Shown piece after piece: positions 53,754-64,000 of a DNA stretch of 64,000 bases. The notes under the pieces were generated by a model, which saw nothing but the letters and a program-made list of their open reading frames with translations, had not been told where the DNA came from and ran no database searches. A program made the translations under genes and the position numbers. This DNA comes from Chimonanthus salicifolius (lineage: Eukaryota > Streptophyta > Magnoliopsida > Laurales > Calycanthaceae). Every line of letters begins with the position of its first letter. The stretch's first letter is position 1. The DNA lies in NCBI GenBank assembly GCA_013350335.1, contig CM023541.1, forward strand, positions 66,071,999-66,135,998, read 5' to 3'.

Positions 53754-55744
53754 CTAGGGTAGAAGTAGGGCGTTAGAACAAATCGCCCAGTAGGTATTCC
53801 AATTAGGGCTAACACATGGTTAGTACAAAACATATATATAACATAAAGTCCAAAAACCATATAAACCATGCCATGTCATGATGTCCAATGCAATGAGTCC
53901 CACCCATCACAAGTACATAAAAGTACCCCCACATAGGTCTTTCGGACGCCCAGACGGAGTGTGGACCCTCCGGTTTCTTCTTGATGGAAAAGCACATCAA
54001 GGTACCCCACATAGGTTTTTCGGACGCCTCGATGGAGTGTCGCCCCTCCGGTTACATATCCTTCACCCCATGCCATGCATGAGATGCCAATGAAACACAT
54101 GCTATTTTATATAATAAACATAGCATTAAAACTCACATTTAAAACATATCTTTTTCAACATAAAATCATCAAATAAGATAAGAAACATTGTACATAAACC
54201 TATGGTTTCAAAGAGGTAGAATCCTACCAAAGACCACTAGCGCGTCCTTGCGCTTTGGTCCGGTAACCTCTCACGATCGTACACACCTTGTGAGGTCCCA
54301 TTACCTTATAATATATCAATCAATTAAAACCATGTCCCATTTGATTTACCATAAAGTCCAAGTCCATAAAACATTCCTCATGGGGTTCGGCCATACGCCA
54401 TGGCCGAACCCATGATCTTTCATTTTTACTTATATTTACAGCAATGCCATTATACATATCCATAGCCATTTACTTGCTTATTTTCATAAGGCTTATGTTC
54501 CAAAATAATCCATACAAATAGTTCATGGGGTTCGGCCATACACCATGGCCGAACCCTATGTCCATTATTTTCACCTATTTACATTTCTACCATTGTTCTA
54601 TCTATGACTTTCCATTTCATTCTTTAAAACATGCTAATAATAACCTAAATCCATAAAGGACCTCATGGGGTTCGGCCATATATCATGGCCGAACCAATGA
54701 TCCTCCATTTTAGCATGTATTTACAACTTTGCCATCATCTCCATGATCTCCATTCGATCAATCACCAATTTAAGCCATGTATATTTTTCCATGGGGTTCG
54801 GCCATACACCATGGCTGAACCCATGGTCCATGATTTTTATCCTCCAAACTTCCATTAAAAAAAATAACCAAAGTCCTTCCAAGGGGTTCGGCCATACAAC
54901 ATGGCCGAACCCTATGGTTCATAAATTAGACATTATATACATGGATCCACCAATGATCCACAACCATAAAACCATAAATAAAACCCTCCATTCCTTTAAT
55001 CATGTTAGGTCCAAAATTGATCCACTAACCGTGACATAAAACCCCAAGTCCAGCAAATATTTTCCATGTCATTCGGCCATACACCATGGCCGAACCAATG
55101 TCTATCATTTATTTACATCTTTGCCATTCATACAAATCCATCACCAATAACCTTCCATGGTTTTCATGATCTAATTGCATCTAAAAACCATCAACCAAAC
55201 ATCATTTAAATAAATCATAATTAACCTTTCACATGGGGTTCGGCCATACAACATGGCCGGACCCTATGATTCATCTTTTCCTCCCATAAATCAAATTAAA
55301 TTTAACAATCATCGTCCATAAAACATAACCAATGTTCCTCCATGGGGTTCGGCCCTTTCATCATGGCCGAACCCTGTGGTTCATCAACTTCTCTTAAACC
55401 ATTTAAACCCATATAAATTTCTTATTAATTTTCCATTAAAATATCATATGCTTCCCTTAATTTTTCTTCCATGGGGTTCGGCCATACACCATGGCCGAAC
55501 CCTATAGTTCCATATTTCCTCTTTTAAATCCAATCAAAACATCCTAACCGTCCATGGTTTTCAACGCATAAAATACACCATGTCTTTCCATGGGGTTCGG
55601 CCATGCACCATGGCCGAACCCTATGGCCTCCTTTCCATTAAACGTGCTATATTCATCTCCCAATTTTCTTCCATGGGGTTCGGCCATACACCATGGCAAA
55701 ACCCTATGGTTCCTTTCTTTAAACAAGATTATCAAAATACTTAC
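53754..55744 (-). other. Predicted LTR-resident intron (G)
   Basis: Minus-strand donor AACCGGTAAGTATTTT at 55744; acceptor CTAACGCCCTACTTCTACCC then TAG, ending at 53754. Length is 1,991 bp. Confidence 0.45.
54378..55705. repeat. Hairpin cassette, about eleven GGGTTCGGCCAT copies (G)
   Basis: Copies near 54379, 54529, 54666, 54794, 54887, 55067, 55233, 55342, 55471, 55592 and 55675. Most have 11-12 bp perfect stems; 55342 has an altered loop side (GGCCCTTTCATC) and 55675 a broken right arm. Confidence 0.9.
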
Positions 55745-58700
55745 CGGTTACGCGACTCCTCCGGTTTTCCTTCACTTGTTCTTGCTCTTCCAATCTTTCT
55801 CTTTCTTTAGCCTTTCCTCCTTCTTCTTGGTCTTTCACACGGCTGAGAACACCCTCTTGACAGAGCACAATGCGTTAATCCTTCCCTAGATTGTGTTGCC
55901 GTGCGCCCCTTATGTTGCCTCTCTTTTATAAATCCAATTGTCCTATCTTAGAAGGTAACAAGACCCTTTAAATTAGCCATTACCTAATGCCGTACGCCCC
56001 TTACTGAAATAGCCATTGCCATGTGCTCGTTGTGTCTTTCTTCCAATCGGTTCTATGTTTAGAAGGTGCCATGCGCCTCTTTCTGCCTTTCCTTTATCAA
56101 CTTCTTTCACTCGGTCCTATCTTGCATGAAATAGCCATTGCCGTGTATATGCTTCCCACTTTGGGAGAGTATTAATTAGAAGATGACATGCGCCCCTTGT
56201 AATTTAGCAATTGCCTTATTATTACTCTTAACAAAGAAAGGACTCCTTTTTAAAAGATACTCTAACATATCTTATCTTGTATGCGCATATCTCATGGATA
56301 TGCAATGTCACACACGGCCATGCAACTCCTAAAATCTTTCCATGTTCCCTCTATGCGTGTGTGTCATCCTCATCTAGACGTGTGGCCCATTTAATTTTAT
56401 TGAAACCAATTCCACACTCCGTTGGGTCTTAATTGGGCAATGACCCAACACTTTTACCCATATAAGGTCCATATCTAATAATTCACAAATTAAATGGGTA
56501 ATTTTCATATATATTAATAACTTGAAAATCCAAGGTGTTACAAGAGTGGACTCCATGGTGGGCCGAGTTCGCCTAGTTTCGAGCTCGGGAGCTCGAAGGG
56601 CATTTTAGTAAATTTAAATTATTATTATTTTTTTGTCATGCAAAATATTTGAAAATCACAAGGTTTTCTCCCGATGTTCGTCGTCCGACCTTTTTAGCGA
56701 ATTTTATATTTTAGTTTTTGAAAACTCCGTGTCAATTTTGAAACTTTGTTTTCACTCTTTTTGAGTTTTTCTAAAGAAAAAGTGAATATTACTAATAAAT
56801 AGATAATATGTATTTATATATAAATAATAATATAGTCTTATAGAATAAAATAAATAAAATCAAGAGTTTCTAGGCTTGATATTTTATAAGAACAAAAAAA
56901 GAAAAAAGAAAAAAGAAAAAAAAGGGCCATGGTGAACCCTAATCCAAGCCATAACCTTAAACCCTATTTCTCTCACCTATATAATATCTCTTTCAAACCC
57001 TAGCCCCCCTCCTCTTCATCTTCCTCCTCCCTTTCCCAATTCCCTAACCCTAAACCCTCCTCTTCCTTTTCCGTCAAGCCGCCGCCGCCGCCACCACCAC
57101 ATGCTTGAGCCGCCGCCCTCATCCTTTCACATTCTTCTCTAACCCTCTTTTCTCTCTTGATACCTTCCCATCTCTCGGTTTTCTTTCTCTCTTTCCCTCT
57201 CCTCTTCTTTCCTTTTGCCAAGCCGAGACCCTAACCCTTGAAAACCCTAAGCCGCCGCGCCCCTTGCTCTCTTCTCTCATTATCTCCTTCCTTCTTCTCT
57301 TTTTCTCAAAAACCCTGAACCCTAAGCCGTCACTGCCCTGCTCTCTTCTCTCTTTATCTCCTTCCCTCTTCTCTTTTTCTCAAAAACCCTAAACCCTAAG
57401 CCTCCGCTGTCCCTTGCTCTCATCTCTCCTAATCTCCTTCCTTTTTCTTTTTTCTCAAACCCTAAATCCTTAGGGCCGCCCGCCGCCACCGCCACCATCT
57501 TCTTTCTTTTTCCCTCCTTTCTCTCTTGCACCCTTCTTCTTCTTCAACTTGAGCCCAGCTCCCTGAACCCATCAGATCCACGCAAGTTCTCTCTGGGCCC
57601 AACCCAGCTCTTCCGGCCCATCGGAACCAAGCCCACTAGTTGTAAACATGCCCAGTTTTCCAAGCCCAACTCTGTAACACCCGGATTTTTCATTTCATAA
57701 ATATATTGGATTTGTCTATTTAAATTGCTAAATTTGTTGAATTTAAGATTAGAAATTGAAATGGACCTTAGATGGGTAGGAAGTTGGGTCAATAAACCCA
57801 ATTAAGATCCAATGGATTATGGATAGGGTCTGATTTGAAATAATGGGTAAATGTAATTAATGGGTCAATTACCCAATAGGGGACCCAATGGGTCGTAGAT
57901 GAGATGATTTGAAGGTAAATGGGTAGGATTAATTTAATTGGGTCAGCTATCCAATTGAGAACCAATGCATAAATCCACCTCATCAAGTAAGGCGGCATGT
58001 ACAAGAGGTGACAATGCCATGTAGCATGCATGGAAGCCAACTAGGCAAGGTGCCACATCATAAATGACATGGTAAGGATAGACCCATGTGCCATGTGGTG
58101 ACTATGTCACCACACGCATCGCCGGCTAAGTCATGGTTGACTTGGTCAACCATGAATGACTGAGCTCAACTGAGTTCCAATTAAAGAGTAGTTTAAGTGG
58201 AATTAGTTGAGTTGGGAAATGAGTTCAAATAATCAAAGTGAGTTGAGCTGAGTTGAATGGAAGTGAGGAGACTTCTTAATGAGTTAAGTGGGAGATGGAG
58301 GGTTTCCATCTCAATGGAAGCGACCCAAAGAACTCGATGGGAGTTAGGTGTATCCTTGGTAAGCCAAGGGACACCTTGAATAGTCAAAGAAATAAATAGG
58401 GGAAGAGGAAGAGCCTTGGACTGTTACAAAGGGATACCAACCAAGGGGCACTTCACACCCTTGGCTGACCACTCTCTAGAGCAAAAAGGATTTCCTATCT
58501 TTTTCTTCTCTATCCCCCTTCCACTTACACATCGATACCTGGAGAAATTGTTGAAGAACAAAGAAATGAGAAGGAGTAAGGAGTAAGACAGAGAAAAAGA
58601 AAGAAGGAGACATGAAAAGGTATGAGGATAATATAGGATTAAAATTAAGAGGAAAACCATAGCTTGGCCATGGAGTGGCCGAATCTATGGATTTAATAAT

Positions 58701-58974
58701 GGATGAAATGGAATGGCCAAAATGTTTTAAGACCATGGAAGGAAATCCATTTAAGGATTAGTTTCGATTTGAAAACGAAAGAATGGTGACATTCAAATCT
58801 TTGTGTTAACACAAAGACTGAATAGCTATGAAAGGATGCTAGCTTTGGCTAGAGAGTAGAGAAAATCCACTAAGAGTTATATGAATAATATATATATAAA
58901 TGTAAGAATGATAAGGAGTGGATTTTATGAAGAAAGGATGTACGAAATAATCAAACGAAAGAGAGTGACAAACA

Positions 58975-59500
58975 ATCAGTCAACTGAATCTGGTGTGGCT
59001 GAAGACAGAAAACCATTTCTGGGAGTTTCAGTTGACTGAATCTTGGGATTCAGTCGACTGAAACCATGTCTGGAATAAATATATGGGGTTTATTGGTGTT
59101 TCAGCTGACTGAATCTGGGATTCAGTCGACTGAACATAGACGTATCGAAGAAGTAAAGTGATCTAAGTGTTTCCGCAGACTGAATCTATGATTCAGTCGA
59201 CTGAACGAATACTTGTGAAACACGTAAACTGTTGGTTGAGGATTTAGCCGACTGAATCATGGATTTAGTCGCCTGAATCTATACTGGCTGAACACACAGT
59301 CAATCTGATCCAAAGTCAGTCGACTGAATCTGTGAATCAGTCGACTGAAAGAGGATTGACCAAGAGTACAAGGGTTTGACTCAAAGTCAGCCGACTGAAT
59401 CTGTGATTCAGTCGACTGAAATGTAGAGAGTCAAGGAGTAAACAATACTAAGTTGGGTTTCAGCCGACTGAATGTGTATTTCAGTTGACTGAAAGTTTGC
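58975..59500. repeat. TTCAGTCGACTGAATC hairpin array (H)
   Basis: About seven paired motifs, for example TTCAGTTGACTGAATC, loop TTGG, GATTCAGTCGACTGAA: a 16-bp stem with a single G-T pair. The array sits at the same place in the LTR as in J, though H is in the other orientation and diverged elsewhere. Confidence 0.88.
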
Positions 59501-60395
59501 GGTAAGGCAGAACACTATAGCTAAGCGTGATTTAGACAATTGAAATGAAAAGTTGATTTTATTTGATGTTATCTCATGCATGGCATCGGAGGGAGAATAT
59601 GGGACAACAAGCCAATTATGAGCTGTCCGGACATGACTTGGGGCTTGAAAACTAACTTGAAAGAAGCTATGTGAACCATTGATTTTGGCTTTGTCGAGAT
59701 TGCTAGATAGGGGTACGGGGCAATGTGGGCCAAAGAGCTCTTGGGTAACCTGTCCAAAAACCTGTGTAGAGGGAGGAGTCCACGTTCCATCGGTAATTCC
59801 GATTAACACACATGGGGAGGTATAACAGTGACCTAGTGGTACCGTCACAAAACACTGCGGACGTAAATGGCCAAGGGAACACCTTGATATGGCTTTATTT
59901 TATCAAGGAAACTATTTATATGATTTGTATGGTGTTTGATATGGAGATTGTAATGCCCCGCCCTTTTGCAGCCTTCCGAAAATCAGAGTCTATTTTTTTT
60001 TTTATAAATACGTAAAGTGGAAGAGAGCGGGAAGACGTCACGATGCGAGCTAAGTCCGGACTTCGAAAGTCCGACCCTTAACTGGCCAAACCTAGGTGTG
60101 CATGGACCAAGTCCATGAAAACCAATCCACACATAGAACTAAGTAAAACTTGCGGAATATGCAAACTGATTGCGGAACTAAATTGTTTAGATAGCAAAGT
60201 ACAAGTCATGATTACTTTAAACTAAACATTCATTCAAATTTAAATCAAACCATAGCAGTTATCTACTTTATTACTTGTGTCCATAAAAATGTATTCAAAA
60301 CGTCAATAAATAAACTCCATTCCAACACCCAAGCTTCTATGCTTGGCTTTCCTCGCGATCCTCGGCCTTTGCCTTTCCCTTTCCTACGTCATCCA

Positions 60396-62179
60396 CTAAG
60401 GATAGAAATAGGGCGTTAGATCAATGAGCCCAGTAGGTCTTCCGATTAGGGTTACCACAAGGTTAGTATAAAAACATGCGTATAACATATAATACATGAT
60501 CATCAAATACTTCCAAAACAATGCTATGTATGTATGCACATGTAATGAGTTCCACCCAACACAAATATACATAGCCATCAATTGACGGGACTCTCATCGT
60601 CAAAGTATTCCACAGTGTTTTTTCATTTACTCTAGATGGGACTCTCATCATCAAAGTATTCCTCCTGGTGAGACTCTCATCACCTAAGGAGGCCCCACAA
60701 TTGCATCACGGACATTCCGACGGAGTGTGGGCTCCTGTTTCCATATTCATCACCCCATGCCATGCATGAGATGTTAATGAGTACATACCATTTGTAAATA
60801 AATTCTAACATTCAAATCCCATTTGAAACATAATAATTTAACATAAATAACTCATCAAAATCAAGATAAAACATCAAATATAAGAGTGGTTACAAAGGGG
60901 TAAGAAACCTACATAAAAGTCACTTAAATTGTCCTTTCTTCTCAATCCGTCACCCGTTCACGACTTGTGCACCGTTCAAGTCCCGTTACCTTGTTTATAT
61001 AACAGCGAGTCAATCACATATCCTTTTGATTTCTTTTTAAATCTAAGTCCCAAAAACCACCTTGTGGGGTTCGGCCATAAAGCATGGCCGAACGTCACCC
61101 ACTTTGGATTTGATCTTCCTTTTCATTTGATCAATACTATCCATATAACTTACGTAAACACCTTATATTAAATAATATACCCTGGTAGGGTTCGGCCATA
61201 CAGCATGGCCGAACCATACCACTTTGGTTTGACCCTCTTTCAAGTCCTTTAATCCTTCATTCCATTATAACTTGTATTTACGGTTTTTCCACTAACTAAC
61301 CCTTGTTTAATTTTTGCTTAATAATCAAGGTCCACCACAAATCCACCTTAGTGGGGTTCGGCCATACAACATGGCCGAACCTCACCACCTTAGATTTGGT
61401 CTTTTCAATCCTTCATTCATAAAATTGCTTACCAATCCATCCATTTAATTACCTTAGTCCTTAACCATCCACTAATGTCATTTTATGGGGTTCGGCCCTA
61501 TACATGGCCGAACCCTATATTTCCTTTTATTCATCAAAGGATGGTTCTTATAATTCCATCCATTGGAATATTTTAAAACCTTTTGAGAACCAAACACCAT
61601 GCATAGCACTTGGTGGGGTTCGGCCATACACCATGGTCGAACCTCATCCCTTTGGTTTTGGTGCTCCCCTTTATCATCCTTTATGATGAACATAAATATC
61701 CAAATCCCTCATTCTTTCAGCTATGTTAAACCCTTTTTAAAACATCATGAAAACCATTAACGATTTCTAATCATAATCTTAAATCCAAATACCCATACAA
61801 GGGTCTATGGCCGAACCCTATGGTTCTCTTGACTCAATCCTTCCATAATTATTCATGGTTTTGACATAGTAATTTAGCCATAATCTTAGTATGGTTCAGC
61901 CATCCAATGGCCAACCCAAAACATCAATCTTAACTCCAATTAAAACACCTAAGAACCTCCATAACATTGCATGGTTTTTAACTTCCAAAAACCATCAAAA
62001 TAACCAAAACATTTCATGGGGTTCGGCCATCCAAAGTGGCCGAATCCTATGATCCATGTTTTCTACCACTTTTTAACTTCATCTTCCATGGTTTTTACCT
62101 TTGATAGATTTGGCCATACCATGGCCAAATCATGTTCCTTTAACCCATTTTTCTTAACAAAATTTTATGAAATACTTAC
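60396..62179 (-). other. Predicted LTR-resident intron (I)
   Basis: Minus-strand donor GATTGGTAAGTATTTC at 62179; acceptor CTAACGCCCTATTTCTATCC then TTAG, ending at 60396. Length is 1,784 bp. Confidence 0.45.
61066..62044. repeat. Hairpin cassette, about six to seven GGGTTCGGCCAT copies (I)
   Basis: Copies near 61067, 61189, 61353, 61488, 61615 and 62018, with a half copy near 61803. 61488 has a short loop (CCTATAC). Confidence 0.88.
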
Positions 62180-64000
62180 CAATCTCCTTTGCTTCTCTTC
62201 TTTCCTTTGATCCTTGCTTCCTTGTTTCTTGCTCCCTTAGTCCTTAGTTGATTGTGTGCTTTGATCAATGGTGAAAACACCAAGGGCTGGTTCGGCCAAG
62301 GAGGTAGATTTTGAGAGAAAATGAGAGAGAAACTTAGCCTTGGGTGAAAGTGATAAACCTAGAGATGCAAATCCTTTTCTCTAAGTCCTTTTGTTTTGAT
62401 GGAGGGATCGGCCAAGGACTGAATTGTGTGAGAGACAACCAAGCAAAATTCTTTGTCTTGAGAGGTAGGGAACGGCCAAGGAAAGGAGAGGGAGAGAGTG
62501 ATGTAAAACTCTAACTCCTTGGTTAATGAGAGTTACTCAAAGGTGGTGTCCGTTGGTGACACCGCTTGGTAACCCCCATGTCTTTTCATCTCCTCCATTA
62601 TGGTTTACTTGGGGGTTTCATCCTTGTGATGAAACACCCATGCCTCTTCACCTCCCTTGTCCAATCGGCTGCAACCTTTGGTGGTGTCTCTTGAGACCGT
62701 CCATCTCCCCTTGATTCCCATTAACACCCCATGGGGGTTTCATGAATGGAAGAATCTTCCCATTTAACCAACGTGTGGGGGAGTTTGTTTTGGAGTCTTT
62801 ATGATCAAGGCAACTCCTCACCTCCCCACTTGACTCATTTGAATTAAAAGGTCTCTATGGCTTCCAATTTAACTCACCCAACTCATTAGCTCAACTCACC
62901 CCATTTAATGCCACTCATTTAATGTACTTGAGTCAACTCCATTGTTTGATTCAAATTCAATTCACTTCAGCCTCAACTCAATATGATTTAGCTCAACCCT
63001 TTTAGCTCACTTGATGATCCACATGGTCAACGTGGTCAACATGGTCAACTCGACCCATTGGGTCCCATTTGAACCTCTTGACCCAATTAGGCGCCATGAC
63101 CCATTTGAGTGACCATTGTCCATTTAAATGGGATTTACCCAATTGCACATAGCTTACCCATTTATCCTTCATTGCACTCACATTCCATTCAGCCTAACCC
63201 AATTTGAATTGAGCTCATCCAAGGGTCAAACAAGTCTACCACGACCCATTGGGTCCTAATTGGGTAGTTGACCCATTTAATCACACATACCCAATTATTT
63301 CCACCCGAATTCTATCCTTGGTCCATTAGATCATAATTGGGCTATTGACCCAACATTTACCCATCTAAGATTAATATCTTTTTAATTCACCATTCCAATG
63401 GCATTTTCGTAAATATGGATATATTGAAAAATCGGGGTGTTACAGAGATTGGGTGAGGGACCATTGGCATATGACACCCATGACATGACACATACATTTG
63501 CATGATTCGGATATGATTATCATGCGTTGTTTTTGGTACTATAATATGTCTACAGTTTTTAATATGATGTTCTCATTCTGATTTTTATATTGATCCTATG
63601 TGTATAACCCTATTTGGAATTCCTAGTGGGTGTTTTGACTAACGCCCTACTTCTACCCTTTAGATGATGGAACAGGGAATGGAAAGGACAATGGACGTAA
63701 AGGAAGCCAAACTTAGGAGCTTGGGCAATTTTATGTTTACTTTACTTAGTTGATTTCGGAACAATGTATTTGAGATAATTAACATTTTGGGTTTGTAATA
63801 ACTTAGTTTATTTTGTTATGGTTGGATGATGTTTTGGATATTTAAGTTTCAGTTAATTTAATAGTGATTTGCTTCCTTGCTTATTAATAACATGGATATG
63901 GATAATATTCTATTCATATAATAATTCTGCAGTTATTTGTAAAGCGTGTGAATTGTTTTAGTGGACTTGGTCCACGCACACGTTTTGTTGGCCAGTTAAG

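Larger units (their letters stand above)
53274..56542 (-). mobile_element. Solo LTR (G), TSD AGAGT
   Basis: The ends are TGTAACGCCCTGTCC and CCAAGGTGTTACA, with duplication AGAGT at 53269-53273 and 56543-56547. Length is 3,269 bp. Stem-loop 1 has the paired arms TATGTGTG and CACACATA plus a perfect inner stem CATGGAC with GTCCATG. All other modules are present. Confidence 0.95.
53184..57672 (+). mobile_element. 3' LTR of F, split by a solo LTR and cut by LTR H
   Basis: Pieces 53184-53273 and 56548-57672 align with 46030-47272 of the 5' LTR. Insertion G splits it after 90 bp; LTR H is inserted at 57673. The rest must lie beyond the window. Confidence 0.9.
59949..63444 (-). mobile_element. Solo LTR (I), TSD GAGAT
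   Basis: The ends are TGTAATGCCCCGCCC and CGGGGTGTTACA, with duplication GAGAT at 59944-59948 and 63445-63449. Length is 3,496 bp. It resembles the E6 LTR (19932-23414) read on the other strand, including the ATTCCGACGGAGTGTGG block and GATGAGAGTC motifs. It is the innermost layer of a four-deep nest (K, F, H, I). Confidence 0.95.
57673..64000 (+). mobile_element. LTR H, split by solo LTR I; runs off the window
   Basis: Starts TGTAACACCCGGATTTTTC; pieces 57673-59948 and 63450-64000. The left flank AACTC is the candidate duplication. The acceptor block CTAACGCCCTACTTCTACCC ends TTTAG at 63663. The window stops inside the stem-loop region (GGCCAGTTAAG), so roughly 120 bp of this LTR are missing. 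The donor is less clear than in other copies; AAAAGGTATGAGG at 58616 is the best candidate. Whether it is solo or part of an element cannot be seen. Confidence 0.85.

Noticed and set aside
55590..55889. Open frames reading GFGHTPWPNP or VRPYTMAEPH repeated across several LTRs
   Set aside because: They are translations of the GGTTCGGCCAT hairpin repeats on either strand. They occur wherever the hairpin does, with unrelated flanks and no codon-like constraint.

Overview
The window is nuclear DNA from a flowering plant, almost entirely transposable-element sequence. No rRNA, tRNA, CRISPR or bacterial-type gene is visible and no host gene can be named. The case for a plant is: Tekay/Del-like Ty3/Gypsy chromovirus polyproteins with an initiator-Met primer binding site, a BED/hAT transposase with introns, CCCTAAA telobox-like motifs and RY (CATGCATG) motifs. 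The lineage within flowering plants cannot be told from what is here. All boundaries, duplications and stem pairings were read by eye.

Layout. 1-757 is the decayed 3' end of a Gypsy pol. It runs into a long LTR (758-5002), followed directly by a primer binding site and the leader of a second internal region (5003-5924), so one LTR is shared between two internal regions. 5925-7320 is unassigned AT-rich DNA. 7321-19617 is a nest: a truncated minus-strand LTR holds a solo LTR (8504-18679, TSD AATCC), which holds two more solo LTRs (11208-14485, TSD ATTAG; 14541-18313, TSD ATTGC). Another solo LTR lies at 19932-23414 (TSD GGTTC). A hAT transposon with a broken transposase fills 24146-29987. After fossil retroelement DNA, a polypurine tract at 33249 leads into a different LTR (K, from 33260). 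K is split by a complete but internally deleted minus-strand Gypsy element (J, 34118-44419, TSD TCTCT) and then by a second Gypsy element (F, from 46030). The 3' LTR of F is split by a solo LTR (53274-56542, TSD AGAGT) and by another LTR (H, from 57673), which itself contains a solo LTR (59949-63444, TSD GAGAT). H runs off the right edge.

The most interesting material is inside the LTRs. They are 3.1-4.2 kb long and share one modular plan, in element sense: a GA-rich stretch; a splice-donor-like GTAAGT; a variable cassette of short inverted repeats; an RY palindrome; tandem repeats that in some copies form hairpins; a branch-point/polypyrimidine/AG block; two stem-loops; and an A-tract before the end. 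The stem-loops, tandem hairpins and cassette hairpins show paired, compensatory changes between copies. The donor and acceptor blocks recur in nearly every copy. My reading is that these LTRs carry a resident intron of about 1.8-2.7 kb whose middle is a fast-changing hairpin array: hairpins with the arm GGGTTCGGCCAT in most copies, TTCAGTCGACTGAATC in two, and a CGTCCGC-type array in one. This is inference from sequence only.

No element here looks autonomous. J has lost its protease and most of RT by deletion and carries an integrase frameshift. F has a mutated RT active site and many stops. The hAT transposase has a 30-G tract that shifts frame, a missing zinc ligand and an Asp-to-Asn change at a likely catalytic site.
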